A model generated the notes under the pieces. It made no database searches, had not been told where the DNA came from, and was given only the letters and a program-made list of their open reading frames with translations. Both the position numbers and the translations under genes were made by a program. Below are positions 1 to 6,042 of a DNA stretch of 6,988 nt, in pieces. The stretch spans positions 1 to 6,988 of the forward strand of contig JAOUMG010000097.1 of the NCBI GenBank assembly GCA_029881635.1. The letters run 5' to 3'. The DNA comes from Paracoccaceae bacterium (GTDB taxonomy: Bacteria; Pseudomonadota; Alphaproteobacteria; Rhodobacterales; Rhodobacteraceae). Every line of letters starts with the position of its first letter. The first letter of the stretch is position 1.

Positions 1-366
1 GAAGTTGAAATAGGGATGGGTCTGCCACAGCGGGTTGGAAAACCGCCTGTCGGTCGGCGTCGAATCAGGTGGCGCTTGCAGCTTGCCGCTCATCAACGCT
101 TGCTGGGCATCAATGTAATGCTGCAGAGATTTCCCCCAAAATGCCGCCTGCTGCTCGATCAGCTTGCCCGGATTCTGCATCGCCTCGGCCCAGTAGGAAG
201 TAATCGCCTTGGTATAAAGGCCCTGCCCCGGCGCCTCGACACTGGGGTTTGGAGCGCGCTTTTGTGCAACTGCCTGCATCAATCGTTGCGTCAAAGCCTC
301 CAATTTCGCAAGATTGGCATTCAATTTCTCGAAGTCTGCAGAAGTATCTGTAAGTTCGGTTGTCAT
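1..366 (-). CDS. phaC: Class I poly(3-hydroxyalkanoate) synthase, N-terminal 122 residues (runs off window)
   Basis: Class I PHA synthase polymerises (R)-3-hydroxyacyl-CoA, typically 3-hydroxybutyryl-CoA, into storage polyester at the surface of cytoplasmic granules. Only the first 122 codons are present and the reading frame is open to the window edge. Translation of the minus strand gives a polar, helical N-terminal extension (residues 1-100) followed by DRRFSNPLWQTHPYFNF at residues 106-122. That segment matches the conserved entry into the PHA-synthase N-terminal domain (family pattern DRRF-x2-P-x-W-x3-P). The catalytic Cys-Asp-His domain lies outside the window. The ATG at 366-364 is preceded by GGGAGG (377-382, minus strand) about 10 nt upstream. 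The gene is divergent from phaZ, the usual Rhodobacterales layout, in which phaP and phaR commonly follow phaC. Identity is confident; the class I assignment rests on the length and style of the N-terminal extension and on context. Confidence 0.93.
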   Translation of the reverse strand, partial: MTTELTDTSADFEKLNANLAKLEALTQRLMQAVAQKRAPNPSVEAPGQGLYTKAITSYWAEAMQNPGKLIEQQAAFWGKSLQHYIDAQQALMSGKLQAPPDSTPTDRRFSNPLWQTHPYFNF

Positions 367-388
367 TTTAACCTTGCCTCCCTACCAT
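360..388 (+). promoter_or_regulatory. Candidate phaZ promoter
   Basis: TTGTCA (360-365, 5 of 6 to the -35 consensus) and TACCAT (383-388, 4 of 6 to the -10 consensus) are separated by 17 bp. Transcription would start near 395, about 70 nt before phaZ. The -35 box overlaps the phaC start codon, so the two promoters would lie back to back. This is inferred from consensus matching only. Confidence 0.33.
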
Positions 389-389
389 A

Positions 390-400
390 CTGCAGTGCAG
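390..400. promoter_or_regulatory. Putative PhaR operator, CTGC-N3-GCAG
   Basis: The sequence CTGCAGTGCAG is an inverted repeat CTGC-AGT-GCAG. It matches the TGC-rich CTGC-N3/4-GCAG motif reported for PhaR, the PHA-responsive repressor studied in Paracoccus and Rhodobacter. It lies midway between the divergent phaC and phaZ start codons and overlaps the predicted transcription starts of both, a position where a bound repressor would block both. The motif match is direct. The regulator and any effect on phaZ are inferred, because phaR is not in the window. Confidence 0.6.
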
Positions 401-427
401 CATAGCGCCACCAGACGGTGGTGGAAA
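399..427 (-). promoter_or_regulatory. Candidate phaC promoter
   Basis: On the minus strand, TTTCCA (422-427) and TATGCT (399-404) are separated by 17 bp. Each matches the sigma-70 consensus hexamer at 4 of 6 positions. Transcription would begin near position 392, about 26 nt before the phaC start codon. The predicted start lies inside the CTGC-N3-GCAG element. This is inferred from hexamer matching only. Confidence 0.33.
408..421. repeat. Short dyad CCACC-agac-GGTGG between phaC and phaZ
   Basis: A perfect 5-bp inverted repeat (408-412 and 417-421) with a 4-nt spacer lies 8 bp beyond the CTGC-N3-GCAG element. It can extend two more steps (406-407 with 422-423) if one G-T wobble is allowed. 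In the phaZ transcript it would form a small hairpin in the leader; in DNA it could be a second protein site. Arms this short can occur by chance in GC-rich DNA, so no function is claimed. Confidence 0.3.
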
Positions 428-466
428 GCCGTGAGTTTTACCGGGACGCCCGGAACAGGAGATGCG

Positions 467-1744
467 ATGAAGGGTATGGCCACGTACGATTTGATGGAAA
501 GCATCCGCAATACCAACGAATGGTTGGGCGCGTCAGCGCGGGCGATGTCATCTTATCCGGTCTGGGGCCTCGTGCCGCATCCGATGTTCAAGGTCATGTC
601 CGCCTGGGGCCGCGTTACCGAACGCAGCTTTGCCCGCATGGTGATAAAACCCGATTGGGGCATTCACACTGTTGTCGGCGAAGACGGACGCGACCACATC
701 GTCAATATCGAAACGCAGGTGACCCGGCCTTTCGGCGACCTGATCAAATTCAGCGTCTATGGCCGCGAACCGATGGCGCGCCGTGTTTTGCTGGTTGCCC
801 CCATGTCCGGGCATTACGCCACTTTGCTGCGCTCGACCGTTGTCAGCCTGCTGCCGGACTGTGATGTCTATATCACCGACTGGAAGAACGCGCGCGACAT
901 CCCGGTATCCGACGGCAAATTCGATATCGAGGATTACACCCTCTATCTGGTTGATTTCATGCGCCATCTCGGGCCCGATATCAATGTCGTGGCTGTTTGT
1001 CAGCCCGCCCCCCTCGCACTCGCCGCCACCGCTTACCTCGCTGAGGAAGAACCCGAAGCCCAGCCGCGCACGCTCACGCTCATCGGTGGCCCCATCGACC
1101 CGGATGCCGCCCCGACCGAAGTGACCGATTTCGGACGCCGCCTGACCATGGGCCAGCTTGAACATCTGGCCATTCAGCGCGTCGGCTTCAAATTCGCCGG
1201 TGCCGGGCGTCTGGTCTATCCGGGTCTAGCCCAGCTTTCCTCATTCATCTCAATGAATCTGGAACGCCACGGCCAGGCATTCGCAGACAAGATCCTTGCC
1301 GCGGCCAAGGGCGAAGATGGCGAACGCGATGCGCATAACCGTTTTTATGACGAATACCTGTCAGTCATGGATATGACCGCCGAATTCTATCTCTCAACCG
1401 TCGAGCGCATCTTCAAGAACCGCGAAATCGCGCTCAATGAATTCACTGTCGCTGGCCGCACCGTCGATTTCGGCAAGATCACTCAGGTCGCCGTGAAAGT
1501 CGTCGAAGGCGAAAAGGACGATATTTCCGCCCCCGGTCAATGCTTTGCGGCACTCGGTCTCTGCACCGGCCTGCCGGATGAAAAGAAGGCCAGCCACGTG
1601 GAACCCGAGGCCGGGCACTATGGCATCTTTGCCGGCAAATCCTGGCGCAGAAACATTCGCCCGCTGGTTCTGGACTTCATCGACCAGAATGGTGGCGGCG
1701 CACGCCCCAAGCGGACCAAGAAGACAAAGCTCCGCGCCGTCTGA
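467..1744 (+). CDS. phaZ: Intracellular polyhydroxybutyrate depolymerase
   Basis: The product (425 aa) hydrolyses native intracellular PHA granules to release hydroxyacyl units for catabolism. It belongs to the PhaZ1-type depolymerases, which use a cysteine nucleophile in an alpha/beta-hydrolase fold. The lipase-box equivalent is VVAVCQPAP with Cys178. By alignment from memory to the Cupriavidus PhaZa1 triad, the acid is Asp351 (in EGEKDDIS) and the base is His384 (in EAGHYGIF). No signal peptide is visible, as expected for a cytoplasmic granule enzyme. The tail (GARPKRTKKTKLRAV) is strongly basic. The length is normal for the family. An in-frame ATG at 314 would overlap phaC and encode unrelated sequence. 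The ATG at 467 follows AGGAG (457-461) by 5 nt and begins the conserved MATYDLMESIRN region; the ATG at 476 is a possible alternative. The gene is divergent from phaC and convergent with the downstream hydrolase. Confidence 0.95.
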   Translation: MKGMATYDLMESIRNTNEWLGASARAMSSYPVWGLVPHPMFKVMSAWGRVTERSFARMVIKPDWGIHTVVGEDGRDHIVNIETQVTRPFGDLIKFSVYGREPMARRVLLVAPMSGHYATLLRSTVVSLLPDCDVYITDWKNARDIPVSDGKFDIEDYTLYLVDFMRHLGPDINVVAVCQPAPLALAATAYLAEEEPEAQPRTLTLIGGPIDPDAAPTEVTDFGRRLTMGQLEHLAIQRVGFKFAGAGRLVYPGLAQLSSFISMNLERHGQAFADKILAAAKGEDGERDAHNRFYDEYLSVMDMTAEFYLSTVERIFKNREIALNEFTVAGRTVDFGKITQVAVKVVEGEKDDISAPGQCFAALGLCTGLPDEKKASHVEPEAGHYGIFAGKSWRRNIRPLVLDFIDQNGGGARPKRTKKTKLRAV

Positions 1745-1755
1745 TCGGGGCGGGC

Positions 1756-2505
1756 TTACCTGCCGCGCAACGCCACCTTCTGAACCGAAAGCTCGATCAG
1801 CTTCAGGCATTCCGGCGTTGAAAACCGGTGATCGGCGCCTTTGACAAGGGTCAGACGGATATCCGGGCCGGTCACATGGTCAATCAGCCGTGTCGCGACT
1901 GCGACGGGCACATCCGCATCCGCCGTCCCTTGCAAGAACCGCACCGGAAACGGCAGGTTCAGCGGTTCGCGCAACACCAGATGGTCACGGCCATCCTCGA
2001 TCAGGCGGCGGGTGATGACATAGGGTTCATCCGAATAATCGGATGGCAGCTCCACGCGACCCTCCTCCATCAATTCGGCCTTCTGCGCATCGCTGAATTC
2101 TTCCCACATGCCATCTTCGGTGAAATCCGGGGCGGCGGCGATAGTGACCAGCCCTGCCACCTTTTCCGGCATGGCGCGCGCCAGCAGCAGCGCAATCCAG
2201 CCCCCCATGGATGACCCGACCAGGATCTGCGGGCCGGTTGTCAGGCCCATGATCGCCGCGCGCGCATCCTCCAGCCAATCCCCGATTGACCCATCGAGAA
2301 AATCGCCCCCCGACTGACCATGTCCGGAATAGTCAAACCGCAAGAACGCCAACCCCTGCGTTCTGGCCCAGGTCTCCAGCGCCAAGGCCTTTGTCCCTTC
2401 CTTGTCCGACCGGAACCCCCCGAGGAATACAACTCCGGGTCCGGCGCCATCAACCCGGTCATAGGCAATCCGCCGCCCGGTCTCTGTCTCAAGAAATTCT
2501 GTCAT
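1756..2505 (-). CDS. Alpha/beta-fold hydrolase, ABHD10-like
   Basis: A 249-residue single-domain alpha/beta hydrolase with no signal peptide or membrane segment, so probably cytoplasmic. The nucleophile elbow is GSSMGG with Ser99 (G-S-S-M-G, residues 97-101). The probable acid is Asp196 in GTADADVP and the base is His226 in KGADHRFS. An oxyanion-hole strand, VVFLGGFRSD (residues 26-34), and the DYSGHGQSGG loop (58-67) are typical of the family. Overall it most resembles bacterial relatives of ABHD10, a carboxylesterase/thioesterase group; the substrate cannot be read from sequence. The gene converges on phaZ with 11 bp between stop codons, and no intrinsic terminator is visible there. Upstream it is divergent from thrS. 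The ATG at 2505-2503 has only a G-rich, weak ribosome-binding site (around GTGGGGG). A role in turnover of PHA oligomers or acyl-thioesters is possible from position alone and is speculative. Confidence 0.88.
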   Translation of the reverse strand: MTEFLETETGRRIAYDRVDGAGPGVVFLGGFRSDKEGTKALALETWARTQGLAFLRFDYSGHGQSGGDFLDGSIGDWLEDARAAIMGLTTGPQILVGSSMGGWIALLLARAMPEKVAGLVTIAAAPDFTEDGMWEEFSDAQKAELMEEGRVELPSDYSDEPYVITRRLIEDGRDHLVLREPLNLPFPVRFLQGTADADVPVAVATRLIDHVTGPDIRLTLVKGADHRFSTPECLKLIELSVQKVALRGR

Positions 2506-2550
2506 ACGCCGTCATGCCCCCACTTATCATCTCATTTGAATATCCCCACG

Positions 2551-2637
2551 CGCCCGGTGGTGGAACCCCCGACGTAGCCCCGTTGACTTCGCCACGCCAA
2601 TTGCCGATAGAAGGCGGCACAAACCCGCAACCGGGCG
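2551..2637 (+). repeat. Separated 8-bp complementary arms upstream of thrS
   Basis: CGCCCGGT (2551-2558) is exactly complementary to ACCGGGCG (2630-2637), with 71 nt between them. If transcription started upstream of 2551, the arms could close a long leader structure ending about 20 nt before the thrS ribosome-binding site. The candidate promoter at 2583 lies between the arms, which would exclude the first arm from that transcript. A chance match in GC-rich DNA is equally likely. Confidence 0.2.
2583..2611 (+). promoter_or_regulatory. Candidate thrS promoter
   Basis: TTGACT (2583-2588) matches the -35 consensus at 5 of 6 positions. With a 17-bp spacer the -10 position is GATAGA (2606-2611), a weak 3-of-6 match, which is common in alphaproteobacteria. 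The leader would be about 55 nt. No other stronger promoter is visible in the 166-bp gap between the hydrolase and thrS. Confidence 0.38.
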
Positions 2638-2671
2638 TCCCGTAGGCGCCAAACCGACGAGGAGAGCCAAT

Positions 2672-4624
2672 ATGGCCCCGATTTCCCTGACATTTCCCGA
2701 TGGCAACGCCCGCGAATTCCCCGCAGGCATCACCGCTGCCGACGTCGCCCAGGCCATTGCGCCAAGCCTTCGCAAAAAGGCGATTTCCGCCTCGGTCAAT
2801 GGTCAGCATTACGACCTGCAATGGCCCATTGAGGCAGATGCCAAAATCGCCATCCACACTTTGGCCGATGATGCCCAGGCGCTCGAACTCATCCGCCATG
2901 ACTTCGCCCATGTCATGGCCCGTGCGGTCCAGAAACTCTGGCCCGAGGTCAAGGTTACCATCGGCCCGGTCATCGAAAACGGCTGGTATTACGATTTTGA
3001 CCGGGATGAGCCCTTCACCCCCGAAGATCTCGGCGCCATCGAGAAGGAAATGAAGGCGATCATCAATGAACGTGACCCGGTAAAGACCGAGGTCTGGGAC
3101 CGCGCCCGCGCCATCGCCCATTATGTTGCCAAGAAAGAACCCTTCAAGGTCGAACTGATCGAGGCGATCCCGGGCGATGAACCGCTGCGCATGTACTGGC
3201 ACGGCCACTGGCAGGATCTGTGCCGCGGCCCGCATCTGCAACATACCGGCCAGCTGCCGCCTGACGCCTTCAAACTGATGTCGGTCGCGGGCGCCTATTG
3301 GCGCGGTGATCACCGCAACAAACAGCTTCAGCGTATCTACGGCGTCGCCTTCAAGAACCGCGAGGATCTGAAGGCGCATCTGACCATGCTGGAAGAGGCC
3401 GCCAAACGCGACCACCGCAAGCTCGGCCGCGAGATGGAGCTTTTCCACCTTCAGGAAGAAGCCCCCGGCATGGTTTTCTGGCACCCCAATGGCTGGTCGA
3501 TCTACCGCGAACTGGAAGACTACATGCGCCGCCGGCTGAAAAAGGCCGGTTACAAGGAAATAAAAACTCCGCAAGTGGTCGACCGCGTTCTTTGGGAACG
3601 TTCGGGCCATTGGGAAGCCTACCGCGAAAACATGTTCATCGTCGAAGTGGATGAAGAGGGCGCCAAGGAAAAGCGCACCAATGCCCTCAAACCCATGAAC
3701 TGCCCCTGCCACGTGCAGGTCTATAATCAGGGTCTCAAATCCTACCGGGATCTGCCGCTACGACTGGCCGAATTCGGTTCATGCCACCGCTACGAATCCT
3801 CGGGCTCCATGCACGGCCTCATGCGTGTGCGCGGCTTTACCCAGGATGATGCGCATATCTTCTGCACCGAAGATCAGATCGAATCCGAATGCGCCGGGTT
3901 CCTCGATCTTCTGGCCTCGATCTATGCGGATCTCGGCTTTGCCAAATTCGATATCAAGCTGTCGACCCGCCCCGAAGTGCGCGTCGGGTCGGACGAGATA
4001 TGGGACAAGGCCGAAACCGCTTTGGAAAACGCCATCAGGAAGGTTCGCAACGACTACGAAATCGACCCCGGCGAAGGCGCGTTCTACGGGCCAAAGCTCG
4101 ATTTCAAGCTGACCGACGCCATTGGCCGCGAATGGCAGTGCGGCACATTCCAGGCCGATTTCAACCTGCCCATGCGCCTTGGGGCCGAATATGTCGGCGA
4201 AGATGGCGGACGCCATCAACCCGTGATGCTGCACCGCGCCATACTCGGGTCATTCGAACGCTTCCTGGGTATCTTGATCGAAAACTATGCGGGCAAGCTC
4301 CCCTTCTGGCTTGCCCCGCGTCAGGTTGTTGTCGCCTCCATCGTTTCTGATGCCGATGACTATGTCACCGAGGTTGTCGCCGCGCTGCGGGCAAAAGGTA
4401 TCCGAGCCGAGGCCGATACCCGTAACGAAAAGATCAACTACAAAGTCCGCGAACATTCCGTGGGCAAGGTTCCCGTGATTCTCGCGATCGGAATGCAGGA
4501 GGTTTCAAACCGTACTGTTTCAATCCGGCGCCTTGGCGCGGACAAAACCGAAACCGCCGAGCTGGAAACCGCCGTTGACACGCTCGCCGATGAAGCCGTG
4601 CCGCCGGATCTGAAAAGCCGTTGA
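2672..4624 (+). CDS. thrS: Threonine--tRNA ligase
   Basis: This cytoplasmic class II aminoacyl-tRNA synthetase charges tRNA-Thr and hydrolyses mischarged Ser-tRNA-Thr. It is a full-length 650-residue protein, typical of bacterial ThrRS. The order is a TGS domain (about 1-62), an editing domain with HxxxH (His76, His80) and DLCRGPH (Cys184, His188), the catalytic core (about 250-545), and the anticodon-binding domain (about 548-640). Zinc ligands by homology to E. coli are Cys344 (MNC), His395 (DDAH) and His521 (MLHRAI). Motif 2 includes [11 protein letters not shown] with Arg373; motif 3 ends at Arg530 (GSFERFLG). The usual bacterial MNCPGH appears as MNCPCH, an extra cysteine beside the zinc site that I recall as common in Rhodobacterales. 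GAGGAG (2659-2664) lies 7 nt before the ATG, a strong ribosome-binding site. It is apparently monocistronic, with 195 bp to bufA. Confidence 0.98.
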   Translation: MAPISLTFPDGNAREFPAGITAADVAQAIAPSLRKKAISASVNGQHYDLQWPIEADAKIAIHTLADDAQALELIRHDFAHVMARAVQKLWPEVKVTIGPVIENGWYYDFDRDEPFTPEDLGAIEKEMKAIINERDPVKTEVWDRARAIAHYVAKKEPFKVELIEAIPGDEPLRMYWHGHWQDLCRGPHLQHTGQLPPDAFKLMSVAGAYWRGDHRNKQLQRIYGVAFKNREDLKAHLTMLEEAAKRDHRKLGREMELFHLQEEAPGMVFWHPNGWSIYRELEDYMRRRLKKAGYKEIKTPQVVDRVLWERSGHWEAYRENMFIVEVDEEGAKEKRTNALKPMNCPCHVQVYNQGLKSYRDLPLRLAEFGSCHRYESSGSMHGLMRVRGFTQDDAHIFCTEDQIESECAGFLDLLASIYADLGFAKFDIKLSTRPEVRVGSDEIWDKAETALENAIRKVRNDYEIDPGEGAFYGPKLDFKLTDAIGREWQCGTFQADFNLPMRLGAEYVGEDGGRHQPVMLHRAILGSFERFLGILIENYAGKLPFWLAPRQVVVASIVSDADDYVTEVVAALRAKGIRAEADTRNEKINYKVREHSVGKVPVILAIGMQEVSNRTVSIRRLGADKTETAELETAVDTLADEAVPPDLKSR

Positions 4625-4672
4625 ATATCAATGCTCAAGACCAGATACAGCCCATCGCGAACTACCAAACCC

Positions 4673-4688
4673 CGGCGGATTACCGCTG
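4673..4688 (+). repeat. Small hairpin 3' of thrS
   Basis: CGGCGG (4673-4678) and CCGCTG (4683-4688) pair with one G-T wobble around an ATTA loop, 49 nt after the thrS stop codon. An A-run follows rather than a T-run, so it does not look like a standard intrinsic terminator. It may stabilise the thrS 3' end or be chance. Confidence 0.25.
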
Positions 4689-4707
4689 CGGAAAAATGTT
4701 TCACCAT

Positions 4708-4738
4708 TTCACGCGACTGTGGCCCACAGGTTCGTGAA
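4708..4738. promoter_or_regulatory. 31-bp two-tier inverted repeat between thrS and bufA
   Basis: The outer arms TTCACG (4708-4713) and CGTGAA (4733-4738) and the inner arms CTGTGG (4717-4722) and CCACAG (4724-4729) are all perfect. They are separated on each side by a 3-nt mismatch zone and centred on one base, C4723. The symmetry lies 81 bp before the bufA start. No T-run follows, which argues against a standard terminator for thrS. Near-continuous dyad symmetry with a one-base centre would suit a dimeric DNA-binding regulator; as RNA it would fold into a hairpin with a tight loop. No known operator was recognised. Confidence 0.5.
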
Positions 4739-4774
4739 TAGCTAGTGATCCAACGTCATGGTTAGAGTGCATTT

Positions 4775-4790
4775 GTCACTTCAAGTTGAC
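4775..4790. promoter_or_regulatory. Dyad just upstream of bufA, possible promoter/operator
   Basis: ACTT-c-AAGT (4778-4786) is a perfect inverted repeat. It extends to GTC (4775-4777) and GAC (4788-4790) if one extra T (4787) is skipped. It lies 29 bp before the bufA ATG, where the core promoter is expected. A TTGTCA hexamer (4773-4778) overlaps it, but no convincing -10 box follows at normal spacing (TAAACC at 4796 is weak). Transcription may need an alternative sigma factor or activator. Buf operons in Caulobacter are linked to an ECF sigma factor, but I could not match a specific ECF motif here. Confidence 0.35.
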
Positions 4791-4819
4791 GCAATTAAAC
4801 CCAAACAAGGGAAGTATAC

Positions 4820-5116
4820 ATGTCTCATTCGATCAAAACCCTCGCCGTCGCCGGTAGCCTTGCTGCCGCTCTTTCCGCTCATGTCGTAACGCCCGCTTCT
4901 GCTCAGGAAGCCAAGGAAAAGTGCTTCGGTGTGGCACTTGCTGGTCAGAACGATTGCGCAGCAGGTCCGGGCACGACCTGTGCCGGCACCTCCAAGGTCG
5001 ACTATCAGGGCAACGCCTGGAAGCTCGTCCCGGCAGGTACCTGTGCAACGATGGAACTGCCCGATGGCCGCATGGGTGCAATGGAAGCGCTTGACCGCGA
5101 CCTGCCGCAGGGCTGA
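4820..5116 (+). CDS. bufA: Bufferin-type precursor peptide (DUF2282), secreted, four cysteines
   Basis: A 98-residue prepeptide of the DUF2282/BufA family. Studied members are ribosomally made peptides whose cysteines are modified by an MNIO enzyme (5-thiooxazole groups reported) and which bind copper in the periplasm. Residues 1-28 form a Sec signal peptide: basic start with Lys6, an alanine-rich hydrophobic core, and an A-S-A cleavage site after Ala28 (PASA|QE). The predicted mature part of 70 residues has exactly four cysteines, Cys35, Cys46, Cys54 and Cys75, spaced x10, x7 and x20. The family-like stretches are [14 protein letters not shown] and [16 protein letters not shown]. The signal peptide has no cysteine. 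AAGGGA (4807-4812) precedes the ATG by 7 nt. It is the first gene of the cluster, 71 bp before bufB with a strong stem-loop between. Family identity is confident; metal specificity and the exact modified residues are inferred. Confidence 0.92.
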   Translation: MSHSIKTLAVAGSLAAALSAHVVTPASAQEAKEKCFGVALAGQNDCAAGPGTTCAGTSKVDYQGNAWKLVPAGTCATMELPDGRMGAMEALDRDLPQG

Positions 5117-5133
5117 TATTCTTTCAAAGACAA

Positions 5134-5167
5134 CTGGCATCCCCAGACATTTTTCCGGGGATGCCAG
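5134..5167 (+). promoter_or_regulatory. Perfect 11-bp stem-loop between bufA and bufB
   Basis: CTGGCATCCCC (5134-5144) and GGGGATGCCAG (5157-5167) are perfect complements around a 12-nt loop containing five T residues. The stem starts 18 nt after the bufA stop and ends 20 nt before the bufB ATG. No T-run follows the 3' arm, so it is unlikely to be a complete intrinsic terminator. More plausible roles are partial termination or protection of the bufA transcript from 3'-to-5' decay, which would make the peptide in excess over its modifying enzymes. The structure is seen directly; the role is inferred. Confidence 0.72.
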
Positions 5168-5187
5168 ACTGAACACCGGGGACCGTC

Positions 5188-6042
5188 ATGCTGGACCAGA
5201 CCGCCAAGCAAAACCTGCCGTCTCACCCCGGCGTCGGATACAAGGCCCAGCACTTTTCGAACATTATTGACCGGCCCGACCCGGTAAAATGGCTCGAAAT
5301 CCATGCAGAAAACTACATGGGCGATGGCGGGCGGCCTTTGGCGCAGCTACAGCATCTTTCCGAACGGTTTCCAATATCGGTCCATGGCGTCGGCCTCTCC
5401 ATCGGGGGGGAAACACCGCTTGACCGCGATCACCTGGCGCGTCTGAAACATCTTTGCGGCTGGCTGAACCCCGCCAGTTTCTCTGAACATCTTGCCTGGT
5501 CGACCCATGATGCAGAATTCCTGAACGATCTTCTGCCCCTGCCCTACACCGCCAAAACCCTGACACGGGTCGTCACCCATATCGACCAGGTGCAGGACAT
5601 CGTCGGCCGCCGGATGCTGCTCGAAAATCCTTCCGTCTATCTCGACTTTGCCGAGACCGAGATGGACGAGATCGACTTTCTCTCCGAAATCGCCCGTCGC
5701 ACCGGCTGCGGCCTGTTGCTCGATGTGAACAATGTCTTTGTTTCATCGACCAACCGGCAGACCGATCCCTACGCCTATATCGATCGCTTCCCGCATCACC
5801 TTGTCGGTGAAATTCATCTGGGCGGCCATGATGAGGATGCCGATGACACCGGCGCGCCGCTTCTGATCGATGCGCATGGGTCCGAAGTGGTCGATCCTGT
5901 CTGGCAGCTCTACGCCCACACGCTGACCAAAAGCGGCGCCAAGCCGACGCTGATCGAATGGGACAATGATGTCCCTGACTGGCCCATTTTGGCGGCCGAG
6001 GCGGAACGCGCCGCAAAGCTCCTGCAAAAGGTCGCGGCATGA
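5188..6042 (+). CDS. bufB: MNIO-family (DUF692) multinuclear iron enzyme, bufferin maturase
   Basis: A 284-residue cytoplasmic TIM-barrel protein of the DUF692/MNIO family, related to MbnB, TglH and ChrH. These oxygen-dependent enzymes use two or three iron ions to remodel cysteines in ribosomal peptides. In buf operons the substrate is BufA. Conserved polar positions include WLEIHAENY (Glu37, His39, Glu41), VHGVGLSIGG (His66), SEHLAW (Glu100, His101), LENPS (Glu146), LLDVNN (Asp179, Asn181, Asn182), GEIHLGGH (His210, His214), DAHGSEVVD (His230, Asp236) and LIEWDN (Glu257). These are the usual metal-site blocks; exact ligands cannot be fixed without a structural alignment. The length is normal. 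The ATG is preceded by a modest CGGGGA (5177-5182). The stop overlaps the bufC start in ATGA, indicating translational coupling. A run of seven G residues lies at 5404-5410 (codons for SIGGE). Confidence 0.94.
   Translation: MLDQTAKQNLPSHPGVGYKAQHFSNIIDRPDPVKWLEIHAENYMGDGGRPLAQLQHLSERFPISVHGVGLSIGGETPLDRDHLARLKHLCGWLNPASFSEHLAWSTHDAEFLNDLLPLPYTAKTLTRVVTHIDQVQDIVGRRMLLENPSVYLDFAETEMDEIDFLSEIARRTGCGLLLDVNNVFVSSTNRQTDPYAYIDRFPHHLVGEIHLGGHDEDADDTGAPLLIDAHGSEVVDPVWQLYAHTLTKSGAKPTLIEWDNDVPDWPILAAEAERAAKLLQKVAA

Noticed and set aside
16..405. 129-codon plus-strand frame opposite phaC
   Set aside because: It is antisense to the clear phaC N-terminus; its translation is low-complexity Arg/Leu-rich and matches nothing I recognise.
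314..466. In-frame upstream ATG at 314 extending phaZ by 51 residues
   Set aside because: It would overlap the phaC start, encodes sequence unlike PhaZ N-termini, and the ATG at 467 has a good ribosome-binding site and the conserved protein start.
548..1165. 205-codon minus-strand frame inside phaZ
   Set aside because: It lies entirely opposite strongly conserved phaZ coding sequence with no ribosome-binding site or domain signature.
2286..2645. Threonine-attenuation leader peptide before thrS
   Set aside because: The short plus-strand frames here have no cluster of Thr codons and begin inside the antisense hydrolase gene.
2489..3712. 407-codon open frame antisense to the thrS 5' half
   Set aside because: It is a by-product of GC-rich codon use opposite thrS, has no recognisable domain, and also runs across the thrS and hydrolase control region.
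4673..4691. Intrinsic terminator after thrS
   Set aside because: The hairpin is short with a wobble pair and is followed by an A-run rather than a T-run, so it is listed only as a weak repeat.
4781..5176. 131-codon minus-strand frame opposite bufA
   Set aside because: BufA on the plus strand has a signal peptide, the four-Cys family pattern and a ribosome-binding site; the antisense frame has none and reads through the stem-loop.
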